DNA of 9,104 nucleotides from Victivallales bacterium (GTDB taxonomy: Bacteria; Verrucomicrobiota; Lentisphaeria; Oligosphaerales; Oligosphaeraceae), in contig JAFRLP010000072.1 in NCBI GenBank assembly GCA_017431185.1, forward strand, positions 1-9,104, written 5' to 3'. The notes below the pieces were generated by a model. It saw only the letters and a program-made list of their open reading frames with translations. It searched no databases and was not told the DNA's origin. Positions 1-5,750 of the stretch are shown here, piece after piece (positions within the stretch are counted from its first letter, which is position 1; every line of letters starts with the position of its first letter). The translations under genes were made by a program, and so were the position numbers.

Positions 1-887
1 ATCATCTTCTGCTGGGAGAAGCTGTTCAGCGAGTCCATCTTGGACTCAATCTGGGTGATGAGCTCGTCCTTGTCGGAGGGCAGATAGGAGGAGGCGTTCG
101 AGACGCTGCCGTTCCCTGACGCCCAACCGAGTGTCTGGACATAGTTCAGGAGGTCCTCCTTGTATGTGTTGTCAATCTCCTGCACCAAGTCCTCCTTGGT
201 CATATTTGGCCACCATAAGTGGTCCACGCCTTGATAGTTGATGATTTCATTCACATCGTCATCGGAGAGAGAAGCCCCCGCCGCGAGCGAATCGGCAAAA
301 GAGCAGACTTTGTAGAAGGCTTCGGCCCGGTCTTGGGTCAGATAAGTCATCCCCGTATGATACAGGAACTCATACGCCTTCGTGTAGGTTGTTCCACCAT
401 ACGAATAGCTCCCCGTCACATCAATGATGTGATTGCTGTCAAGCTGGTTCCAGAGGGTGACCATCTCGTCAGCCATTGTGGGGGAACTGGAGGGCGTGGC
501 GCCGCCCACGACGATGGCCAGAAAATCCTCGGCGCTGTACTTCAGGCCGTCGTAGGTGTATTTGTCCGTGATGCCTGACAGCGACGTGCCCGCCAGGAGC
601 TTGGTCTCGATGTCCGTAAGGGATTCCAGGATGGCGGTGTTGTCGCTCATGGTCTTCATCAGCTTAATGATGGCCTCCTCCTTCTCGGCGGCCCGCGCAA
701 GGCAAATCACCATCACCAGTTCCGCCATCGACAGCTTCCGCAGGTCCCCATTGTCGTCTGTCACGCCCTCGACGGTGTAGAGGTGTCCCTTCACCGTGTC
801 GCCGTTCACGTATGTTCCCTGGGTGGCGTCATATTTCTTGAACTGAGCCACATTGAATTCAACGGAGGATATTGTCTGCGTTGCCAT
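1..887 (-). CDS. Large member of tandem T3SS tip/filament-like family (3' end cut)
   Basis: Continuous minus-strand frame of 295 codons running off the left edge; the start ATG at 887 follows an AGGGGA ribosome site 7 nt upstream. It begins 25 bp after the preceding paralog, so it is the fourth tandem copy. Residues 36-100 match the N-terminal block of its neighbours: a Y-T-V-E-G turn, then a helix with LSMAELVMVICLARA (53-67) that parallels LTLGQLMAAVCIRAG in the 170-residue paralog. A long middle (about 105-270) is rich in Tyr, Asp and Gly and absent from the shorter copies. It holds two similar segments, at 109-125 and 160-176, of pattern Y-x-Y-x-G-x-x-Y then F-L. The visible end (SQQKM, 291-295) lines up with the start of the family's C-terminal signature, so roughly 30 residues should be missing. 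No signal peptide or membrane segment is seen. Exported tip or filament subunit is inferred from family and position, not shown. Confidence 0.6.
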   Translation of the reverse strand, partial: MATQTISSVEFNVAQFKKYDATQGTYVNGDTVKGHLYTVEGVTDDNGDLRKLSMAELVMVICLARAAEKEEAIIKLMKTMSDNTAILESLTDIETKLLAGTSLSGITDKYTYDGLKYSAEDFLAIVVGGATPSSSPTMADEMVTLWNQLDSNHIIDVTGSYSYGGTTYTKAYEFLYHTGMTYLTQDRAEAFYKVCSFADSLAAGASLSDDDVNEIINYQGVDHLWWPNMTKEDLVQEIDNTYKEDLLNYVQTLGWASGNGSVSNASSYLPSDKDELITQIESKMDSLNSFSQQKM

Positions 888-912
888 TTGCCGTTCCCCT
901 AGTTAGAACCTC

Positions 913-1425
913 TTAGAGATTCGATGCGATGTTGTTGGAGCTGCCGCCCGTCGATTTGACGAGGCTTGACCCCGTGGTGAAGGCGACGTCCCGCTGGCTG
1001 ATGAGGGACTGCACGTCAATCATGTCCTCCTGGGCCTGGCGCGTCAATGCCTCCATGTGGTTCTTCATGGCGTTGATGACCTTGAAGCGCCCGCTGTAGC
1101 TGGTGTCCAGGCTGTCCGGGACCTCGGCGCTGGTCATGCCCAGCGTGTTCCGCAGGAAATCCCTGACCGTCGCCCAGTTGGAGACGCTGTTGGTCGCCAG
1201 CTGGTCGAGATACTCCGAAGCCGTCTTCAGGTCCTCGACGTTGTTGTTCATGATGTTCATCTTGTTGACGCTCTGCGCCTCCTTGTTCATGCCGGCGCGG
1301 ATGCAGACGGCGGCCATGAGCTGGCCAAGCGTCAGCTTCTCGCCGCCGTCCATCGAATACATGTTGACGGCCTGCGCACCGGGAGGCGCGTAGCGGTTCG
1401 TGGACACTTGAACGGATAGAATCAT
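913..1425 (-). CDS. T3SS tip/filament-like paralog, 170 aa
   Basis: Shortest of four tandem paralogs. The ATG at 1425 is preceded by an AAGGGGGG ribosome site that directly follows the upstream gene's TAA, with only 14 bp between the two genes, so translation is probably coupled. Residues 23-75 form the shared N-terminal block (Y-S-M-D-G, then helix LTLGQLMAAVCIRAG). Residues 131-170 carry the shared C-terminal helix, with AQEDMIDVQSL at 131-141, QRDVAFTT at 144-151 and an I-A-S-N-L end. The middle (76-125) is short. No signal peptide or membrane span is visible, as expected for a T3SS substrate. The helix - variable middle - C-terminal helix plan resembles EspA/SseB/needle subunits, and the gene sits where sipD lies in sicA-sipB-sipC-sipD. 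The role as tip or filament subunit is inference; another secreted substrate family is possible. Confidence 0.55.
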   Translation of the reverse strand: MILSVQVSTNRYAPPGAQAVNMYSMDGGEKLTLGQLMAAVCIRAGMNKEAQSVNKMNIMNNNVEDLKTASEYLDQLATNSVSNWATVRDFLRNTLGMTSAEVPDSLDTSYSGRFKVINAMKNHMEALTRQAQEDMIDVQSLISQRDVAFTTGSSLVKSTGGSSNNIASNL

Positions 1426-1439
1426 GCTTGCGGCCCCCC

Positions 1440-2027
1440 TTACATGTTCCTGATGACGTTGTCGCGGGTCTCGGAGACGTTGGTCATGAGCGTCGTCGCC
1501 GTGGTGAAGGACTCGTCGCGCCTATCGACGAGCGACTGGAGTCGCGTCATGTCCGTCTGCGCCGCGTTGTTGCGCTCGTCAATCATGTTCTTGAGCATGG
1601 AGACCATGCCGTCCACGGAGTGTTTGCTCCAAGGCTCGTTCCACCAACTCAGGTCTGAGCTTGGCGTGCCGCCCTTCCTCCTGTATGCCTCCGACCCCAA
1701 GGGGACCATCTCCGAGGTGACGCCAGAGACACTCGCGCTCGCGTCGCCGTTGGCGTCATGGGCAAACTTCGACTGCGTCTCGCTGAAGATGGCCAGCAGC
1801 GACCCGAGCAGCTCCAGCTCCTTGTTGCGGTTGCGCATCCGCGTGGAGAGCGGCCCGACCTCCCCCTCCACCGCCGTGGCACGGTGCTCGGAGATGGCCA
1901 CCATCAGGTCCTGGAAGTCCGTCGAGACTCCGTTCAGCTGGTAGTCGTAGACGGTGGTGCCCCAGCGTGTCCTGAATTCGTCAGTCCCGTTCCGGGTCAC
2001 TGCTATTGAAGAAATGCTGTCTGCCAT
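1440..2027 (-). CDS. T3SS tip/filament-like paralog, 195 aa
   Basis: Second of the four paralogs in transcription order. The start ATG at 2027 has a CAGGAG ribosome site 7 nt upstream. The N-terminal block has YDYQLNGV (27-34), then DFQDLMVAISEHRA (37-50) and a charged helix with RMRNRNKELELL (63-74), likely coiled coil. A Gly/Ser-rich middle (about 88-125) leads to a Trp-rich patch (DLSWW, 125-129) that parallels ISWF in the 208-residue paralog. The C-terminus (157-195) gives the clearest form of the family signature: TDMTRLQSLVDRRDESFTT, then a second helix ending VIRNM. That ending is reminiscent of the C-terminal helix of T3SS needle subunits such as PrgI (from memory, ends near IIQNF), which packs inside the polymer. 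No signal peptide or membrane segment is seen. Tip or filament subunit is the favoured reading, from fold pattern and operon position only. Confidence 0.55.
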   Translation of the reverse strand: MADSISSIAVTRNGTDEFRTRWGTTVYDYQLNGVSTDFQDLMVAISEHRATAVEGEVGPLSTRMRNRNKELELLGSLLAIFSETQSKFAHDANGDASASVSGVTSEMVPLGSEAYRRKGGTPSSDLSWWNEPWSKHSVDGMVSMLKNMIDERNNAAQTDMTRLQSLVDRRDESFTTATTLMTNVSETRDNVIRNM

Positions 2028-2050
2028 TGTTGTTCTCCTGTACTCTATAC

Positions 2051-2070
2051 CGGCGGCGGGTACGCCGCCG
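2051..2070 (-). repeat. GC-rich hairpin between two paralogs
   Basis: A perfect 8-bp inverted repeat (CGGCGGCG / CGCCGCCG) around a 4-nt loop fills much of the 52-bp gap between the 208- and 195-residue paralogs. On the minus-strand transcript it ends about 11 nt before the next ribosome site and is not followed by a U-tract. It therefore does not look like an intrinsic terminator. It may affect mRNA decay, processing or ribosome access; that function is inference. Confidence 0.6.
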
Positions 2071-2079
2071 ATACGAACG

Positions 2080-2706
2080 TTACTGTCCTATGTTGCGGAG
2101 CATGGAGTCCCCCGTGCCGCCGACCTTCTTGATGATTTTCGCCGCCGTGGTGAAGGAGTTGTCGCGCTTGCCGATGAGTCCCTGCATGGCGATCATGTCC
2201 TGCTGCAGGTCGTTGTCCTCCACGTCCATCGCGTATTCCACCTTGGCCCGGGCGTTCTCCAGGTCATCCCGCCTAACAGAATCGATATACAACACTCTGC
2301 CAAACGGCAATGGCATCTCCTTTGTCTTCACCGGACAACTCAATCCATAACGGCTCGTCACCGTCTTAATTGTACTGGCCCAGGAGATGTAATCACCGTG
2401 TTCGGAGGAGTCCGTAAACCATGAAATCTCGTCATCCGACTCGGGATCCTTCGTGGGCAGCTTGTCGATGAAGTTGCGGATGGCCTCATTGGCGTCCGCC
2501 AGCTCCTTCAGCTTCTGCTGCCTGGCGCGGAGGATGTCCGCGTAGGCGGTGGTCTCCGCCTCTATGGCGGCGGATGAGGCGAAGCAGGCAAGGGCCGTGG
2601 CGGTGCCGAAGTCCTTTCCCGCCACGCCGTCCAAGGTGTAGTCCACCATCTGCACACCGTAGATGCTGAATCCGTCAATCTTGTTGGTCTCTATGAGAGT
2701 GGACAT
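2080..2706 (-). CDS. T3SS tip/filament-like paralog, 208 aa
   Basis: First of the four tandem paralogs, 12 bp after the putative SctB gene. Its AGGAGG ribosome site overlaps that gene's TAG stop. N-terminal block: VDYTLDGV (21-28), then an Ala-rich helix (33-56) and a charged helix with RARQQKLKELADANEAI (60-76). The middle (about 85-150) is unlike the other copies apart from ISWF (94-97). Hand counting gives about 48% GC over 2281-2400, against 58-72% in sampled 60-base flanking lines, so this segment differs in composition. The C-terminal block (168-208) has QQDMIAMQGL, KRDNSFTT and a MLRNIGQ end. No signal peptide or membrane span is visible. Position after chaperone-SctE-SctB and the helical ends suggest a needle-tip or filament subunit exported by the T3SS. 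This is a family-level inference; the gene itself is secure. Confidence 0.58.
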   Translation of the reverse strand: MSTLIETNKIDGFSIYGVQMVDYTLDGVAGKDFGTATALACFASSAAIEAETTAYADILRARQQKLKELADANEAIRNFIDKLPTKDPESDDEISWFTDSSEHGDYISWASTIKTVTSRYGLSCPVKTKEMPLPFGRVLYIDSVRRDDLENARAKVEYAMDVEDNDLQQDMIAMQGLIGKRDNSFTTAAKIIKKVGGTGDSMLRNIGQ

Positions 2707-2714
2707 GGCTGGAA

Positions 2715-2720
2715 CCTCCT
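2715..2720 (-). promoter_or_regulatory. Shine-Dalgarno overlapping upstream stop
   Basis: AGGAGG on the minus strand, 8 nt before the ATG at 2706. Its first two bases are also the last two of the upstream TAG stop (2719-2721). This fixes the start of the 208-residue gene and suggests translational coupling to the SctB-like gene. Confidence 0.8.
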
Positions 2721-3942
2721 ATGCCTGGATGGCGTTCCTCATGGATTCGTTCTCAGCCGAAAGCACCGCCTGGGCCAACTGCCCGACGGCGTCAATGACG
2801 TCCTGGAAACTGGCCATCAGGTCCTTCGTCTGCTCCAGGGCCTCCTCGGCCTTCTTCTGGTCTGCAGTCATCGCGGTGGCCTCCGCCTGCTTCAGGTCAA
2901 CGAAGCCGCGGACCATCGTCTGCGCGAAGTTGCCGAAGGCCTGCGAGAGGTCGAAGGTCGCCCGCGTCCAGGCCTGCTTCTCCTGGAGGGCGTCATACCC
3001 GTCCGAATGCTTCATCTGCTGCTTGTTGGACTCGAACTGGATGCGCTTCTCGGCGACGGCAGCCTTGGTCTCATCGACCTTCGCCTGGAGCTGTGCGCGC
3101 TGCTGGGCGATTTCAGGGGGATCCGGCGGCTGCCCCTCGGCGGGGACGGGATGCTCCGTCGTGAAATTCTTCAGCTCAAGCTGCGCGGCCTTCGCCTCGC
3201 TCTGGGCCTGCCCCAACTCCGTGGCGGACTGGTTGACGTTGAACTCGTTGCCCAGCGCCGCCTCGGCCCGCGCGTTGGAGATGGTCTTGGCGGCGGCGAC
3301 CGTGGTGGCCACCACCTGGATTGCGCAGCAGATGCTGCCTGCGATGAGCCCCGTCAAGGCCGCAGAGCGCTGCGCGTCCGCCTGGTTCTGAATGGAGGTG
3401 ATCTGCGCCGTAGTCTCCGCCTGGCGCTGCTCGCGCTGGGCGTTCTTCATCTCCTGGGCGCACTCGGCCAGCAGGGCCAATATCTGGTAGATGTCCACCA
3501 GCACCTTCGATGTGTTGGTGGAGCGAATGGCGGAAGCCCCCGTCTGCTGCGCTCCCTGCGTCCCCTGATTGCCCTGGACTTGCTGATTGCCCTGGACTTG
3601 CTGGCTGCCTGGAGCGTTGGACGCGGCCAGCTTCTGCTGGACAGCATTCAGGGTGTCAATGAAAACCTTTGTCTGGTCTTCCGTGAAATCGAAGGTTTTG
3701 CCGTCCTGGAGCTTTTCGAGGAGGGAGGCCAGCCTGGCCTGCGGGTCTTCTGTTCCGGACGGGGCGTCAATCTCCGGCGTCGAGAGCAGTTCCACAAGGA
3801 CGTCCCTGTCGCCCTCGCTCATGACCAGGTTGGTGCGCTGGGGCTGGTTCTGGGTGTCAGAAACCTTCTGCCCGCCCTCGATTCCGTCCAGCAGGGCTTT
3901 CCAGTCTATCGCGTTGGTGTTTCCGCCGATTCTTTCCGTCAT
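2719..3942 (-). CDS. sctB: Putative T3SS translocator of SctB (YopD/SipC/IpaC) type
   Basis: A 407-residue protein directly downstream of the SctE-like gene, where sipC follows sipB. Residues 1-110 are acidic and soluble. A Gln/Gly-rich linker (113-134) contains a duplicated QVQGNQ. A helix at 146-176 (KVLVDIYQILALLAE, then a charged Gln-rich stretch) precedes one hydrophobic segment at about 195-218 with a Cys-Cys pair. The rest is long Ala/Gln-rich amphipathic helix, partly coiled coil, with a Pro-rich break at 265-277. A single membrane span flanked by helices is typical of SctB, the minor translocator that forms the host-membrane pore with SctE. The ATG at 3942 is chosen because AAAGGAG lies 8 nt before it; a TTG at 4017 would add 25 residues but has no ribosome site. 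Sequence match to known SctB proteins is weak, so the call rests mostly on architecture and gene order. Confidence 0.68.
   Translation of the reverse strand: MTERIGGNTNAIDWKALLDGIEGGQKVSDTQNQPQRTNLVMSEGDRDVLVELLSTPEIDAPSGTEDPQARLASLLEKLQDGKTFDFTEDQTKVFIDTLNAVQQKLAASNAPGSQQVQGNQQVQGNQGTQGAQQTGASAIRSTNTSKVLVDIYQILALLAECAQEMKNAQREQRQAETTAQITSIQNQADAQRSAALTGLIAGSICCAIQVVATTVAAAKTISNARAEAALGNEFNVNQSATELGQAQSEAKAAQLELKNFTTEHPVPAEGQPPDPPEIAQQRAQLQAKVDETKAAVAEKRIQFESNKQQMKHSDGYDALQEKQAWTRATFDLSQAFGNFAQTMVRGFVDLKQAEATAMTADQKKAEEALEQTKDLMASFQDVIDAVGQLAQAVLSAENESMRNAIQA
3565..3600 (-). repeat. 18-bp tandem duplication in sctB linker
   Basis: Two identical adjacent copies of CTGATTGCCCTGGACTTG (plus strand), encoding a repeated QVQGNQ within the Gln/Gly-rich linker at residues 114-126. 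Identity at the DNA level, including third codon positions, suggests a recent slippage event. It stays in frame. Confidence 0.85.
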
Positions 3943-3950
3943 ATCTAAAT

Positions 3951-3956
3951 CTCCTT
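3951..3956 (-). promoter_or_regulatory. Shine-Dalgarno setting the sctB-like start
   Basis: AAGGAG on the minus strand, 8 nt before the ATG at 3942 and preceded by an A-run. It decides for the 407-residue protein over the in-frame TTG at 4017. Confidence 0.8.
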
Positions 3957-4028
3957 TTTTTCCGATCTGGCCGCCAAATGGGTCCGAGGCGGCGGAAGCG
4001 GAAAAGCCATGAGCCAAAATCCTTTTCC

Positions 4029-4058
4029 CCGCGCACCGCTCAACGGAGCGGCGCGCGG
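4029..4058 (-). repeat. Strong intergenic hairpin between sctE- and sctB-like genes
   Basis: A 30-base inverted repeat: outer stem CCGCGC/GCGCGG (6 bp), one mismatch, inner stem CCGCTC/GAGCGG (6 bp), loop of 4. It lies in the 156-bp gap (3943-4098), the longest gap inside the operon, about 40 nt after the sctE stop. No U-tract follows on either strand, so it is not a textbook terminator. Transcript protection, processing or partial attenuation, lowering or separating sctB expression, are possible roles. The rest of the gap shows no convincing promoter or small gene. Confidence 0.7.
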
Positions 4059-4098
4059 AACTTTCTCCATTGGGTTACGGTGTCGAACTGACCGCCTT

Positions 4099-5154
4099 CT
4101 ATGCCATCTGGGACATCTGGTTGGCGATGGTTTTCATCGTGTCCGTCTCGGAGTTGAGGATGGCGACGATGTCCGAGTAGATGCCCTGGATCATCTCCAG
4201 GATCTTCTGCAGCTCATCCTGGCTATCCTCCAGCTGCTTGCGGAGCATCGCGAGAATCTTGGTGGTCTCGGTCAAATCCGCCTGCGCCTCGCCCGACTCA
4301 TAGTTCTTGGCAGCGGAGACCCCGTTGGCGATGACACTCCCCACCGCAATCACCTTCATGGCGATGTCCGCCGCCTTCTGGATGCTCTGCGCCAACTGCA
4401 TAGCCGCCGTGGAGGAGTTGCCGACCGCCGCCCCCGCGCCGGCGCCGCCGCAGGCCAGCGTGGCGGCCAGGATGGCGACCGCGATGACGACCTGGGCGAC
4501 AATCTGCGCCGTCTGCTTGTCCATGCCCATGGACTCAAGCGCCTCCGCCAGCCCCTTCACGATGTCCTCCATGGCGCCGGTCTCGTTCATCACCATGCAG
4601 CCGACCGCCAGGACGGCGCCGATGACGGGGCCGAGGGCCAGCCCGCCCGTCGCCACGCAGGCAGCAACGGCGACGACCACGGCGATAGCCGCCATCAGCC
4701 AGCCGAAAATCTTGCTGAAGATGCTGGCGCGCGCCGCCTCGTCCATCTTGTCCATCGTCTCCTTGATCTTGTCCAGGCGCTCCTTGTGCTGGGTCGCCAG
4801 GCTGTCCTTCTGGGACTCGATGCGGTCTTGCGCCAGCTTGGCCTGTTCCTCGGTGTTCGCCAGCTGGAGGTACATCAGCAGCTTCTCGAGGTCGGCCTCC
4901 TTGGCCTTGACGTCATCGGGACTGTCGATGGCGGGTGTGCCGGTCGGGCCGTTGACCGTGCCCGTCTCGCTGCGGTTCCCCACTGGGTTGTTGGTGATGC
5001 GGACATTGCGTTCGCTGGCAAGCAGTCCCACGACCTCTTTGACAAGGGACTGTCCCTTCTCTGTGATGTTCAACCCCTTGGCGAAGTCCGCCACCTGGTT
5101 GATGTCAATCGTCTTGAAGGGGGAAACCTCTCTGATTCCTGGTGTTTCGGGCAT
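4099..5154 (-). CDS. sctE: T3SS pore-forming translocator SctE (YopB/SipB/IpaB family)
   Basis: A 351-residue protein with the layout of the major translocator. A hydrophilic N-terminus (1-80) is followed by a charged coiled coil (about 82-140, with QAKLAQDRIESQKDSL near 104-119). The hallmark SIFSKIFGW (144-152) then leads into a long Ala/Val/Gly hydrophobic region (about 152-188). A second hydrophobic stretch spans about 217-245, with Gly/Ala-rich turns, and a C-terminal amphipathic coiled coil covers 292-350. The K-I-F-G-W entry to the first membrane hairpin and the two-segment pattern are characteristic of IpaB/SipB/YopB/EspD. The length is nearer YopB or EspD than SipB. In these systems the protein is held by the class II chaperone, exported, and inserted into the host membrane as a pore with SctB. 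The ATG at 5154 has a CAGGAG site 9 nt upstream. It follows its probable chaperone gene by 72 bp. Confidence 0.87.
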   Translation of the reverse strand: MPETPGIREVSPFKTIDINQVADFAKGLNITEKGQSLVKEVVGLLASERNVRITNNPVGNRSETGTVNGPTGTPAIDSPDDVKAKEADLEKLLMYLQLANTEEQAKLAQDRIESQKDSLATQHKERLDKIKETMDKMDEAARASIFSKIFGWLMAAIAVVVAVAACVATGGLALGPVIGAVLAVGCMVMNETGAMEDIVKGLAEALESMGMDKQTAQIVAQVVIAVAILAATLACGGAGAGAAVGNSSTAAMQLAQSIQKAADIAMKVIAVGSVIANGVSAAKNYESGEAQADLTETTKILAMLRKQLEDSQDELQKILEMIQGIYSDIVAILNSETDTMKTIANQMSQMA

Positions 5155-5195
5155 ATTGCTAGTCTCCTGTTTGTTCAGATTTGTTTTTATGTTCA

Positions 5196-5212
5196 GACCA
5201 TCAGGGATGGTC
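5196..5212 (-). repeat. Small hairpin between chaperone and sctE
   Basis: Perfect 7-bp inverted repeat GACCATC/GATGGTC with a 3-nt loop in the 72-bp gap. Immediately after it on the transcript the octamer TCTGAACA occurs twice, 18 nt apart. No U-run follows the stem directly, so a terminator is unlikely. A role in transcript stability is possible but not shown. Confidence 0.5.
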
Positions 5213-5226
5213 GCTGGCTTGAAAAG

Positions 5227-5703
5227 TCACTTCTCGAGTTTCTCCTTCAGTTCGGCGGCCTTGGCGAGGTACTCGCGCCCGATTTCCGTTCCATCGGGGC
5301 AGTAGGTCTCCAGGGCAGCCAGCGCGGAGAGGGCGTTCACCTTGTCTCCCATGGCGGCAAAGCATTCGGCGGCAAAGTACTGCGGCTTCGGGTTGTGCAA
5401 GTCCAGGAAGGAGGCGTAGCCGTAGGCGGTGATCGCCTCGTTGTAGCGCTTCTGCACCTGGAAGACGGCCCCCAGGCCCGTCCAGTATTTGGCGTTCAGG
5501 TGGTCAAAGAGGACCAGGAAACGGAAAACCTTTTCGGCGTCCGCATAGCGCCCTGTGGTGTAGAAGCTGTAGCCCAGGGAGTAGAGCGCCTCCATTTCAC
5601 CGTCCGTGATGCCCTTGAGTTCACGGATGGTGGACATGTCGGCAAAGCTCCTGGCGGCCGCCTCAAGCTTCTCTTCGGTCAATTGGGAAAGGTCAAATGC
5701 CAT
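5227..5703 (-). CDS. sycD: Class II T3SS chaperone, TPR protein (SycD/LcrH/SicA/IpgC family)
   Basis: At 158 residues this is the usual size for the family. Three tetratricopeptide repeats cover about 37-70, 71-104 and 105-137. The family core is clear: GYSFYTTGRYADAEKVF (44-60), then FLVLFDHLN, YWTGLGAVFQ (73-82), QKRYNEAITAYGYA (84-97), and PQYFAAECFAAMGD (107-120). The N-terminal helix (about 8-28) corresponds to the dimerisation/substrate region of SycD and IpgC. These cytoplasmic chaperones bind the hydrophobic translocators through the concave TPR face and keep them soluble and apart before export. Placement just upstream of the SctE-like gene matches sicA-sipB and lcrH-yopB. The ATG at 5703 has AAGGAG 9 nt upstream; the gene follows the coiled-coil gene by 47 bp. 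In other systems some members also co-activate transcription (SicA with InvF), but no regulator gene is in view. Confidence 0.93.
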   Translation of the reverse strand: MAFDLSQLTEEKLEAAARSFADMSTIRELKGITDGEMEALYSLGYSFYTTGRYADAEKVFRFLVLFDHLNAKYWTGLGAVFQVQKRYNEAITAYGYASFLDLHNPKPQYFAAECFAAMGDKVNALSALAALETYCPDGTEIGREYLAKAAELKEKLEK

Positions 5704-5750
5704 TGTTCTGCGCTCCTTCTATGTTTTGTTTTGGTCACTTTTGCGTGCCT

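Noticed and set aside
3943..4017. Upstream TTG start for the SctB-like protein (25 extra residues)
   Set aside because: There is no ribosome site before 4017, while AAAGGAG is ideally placed before the ATG at 3942.
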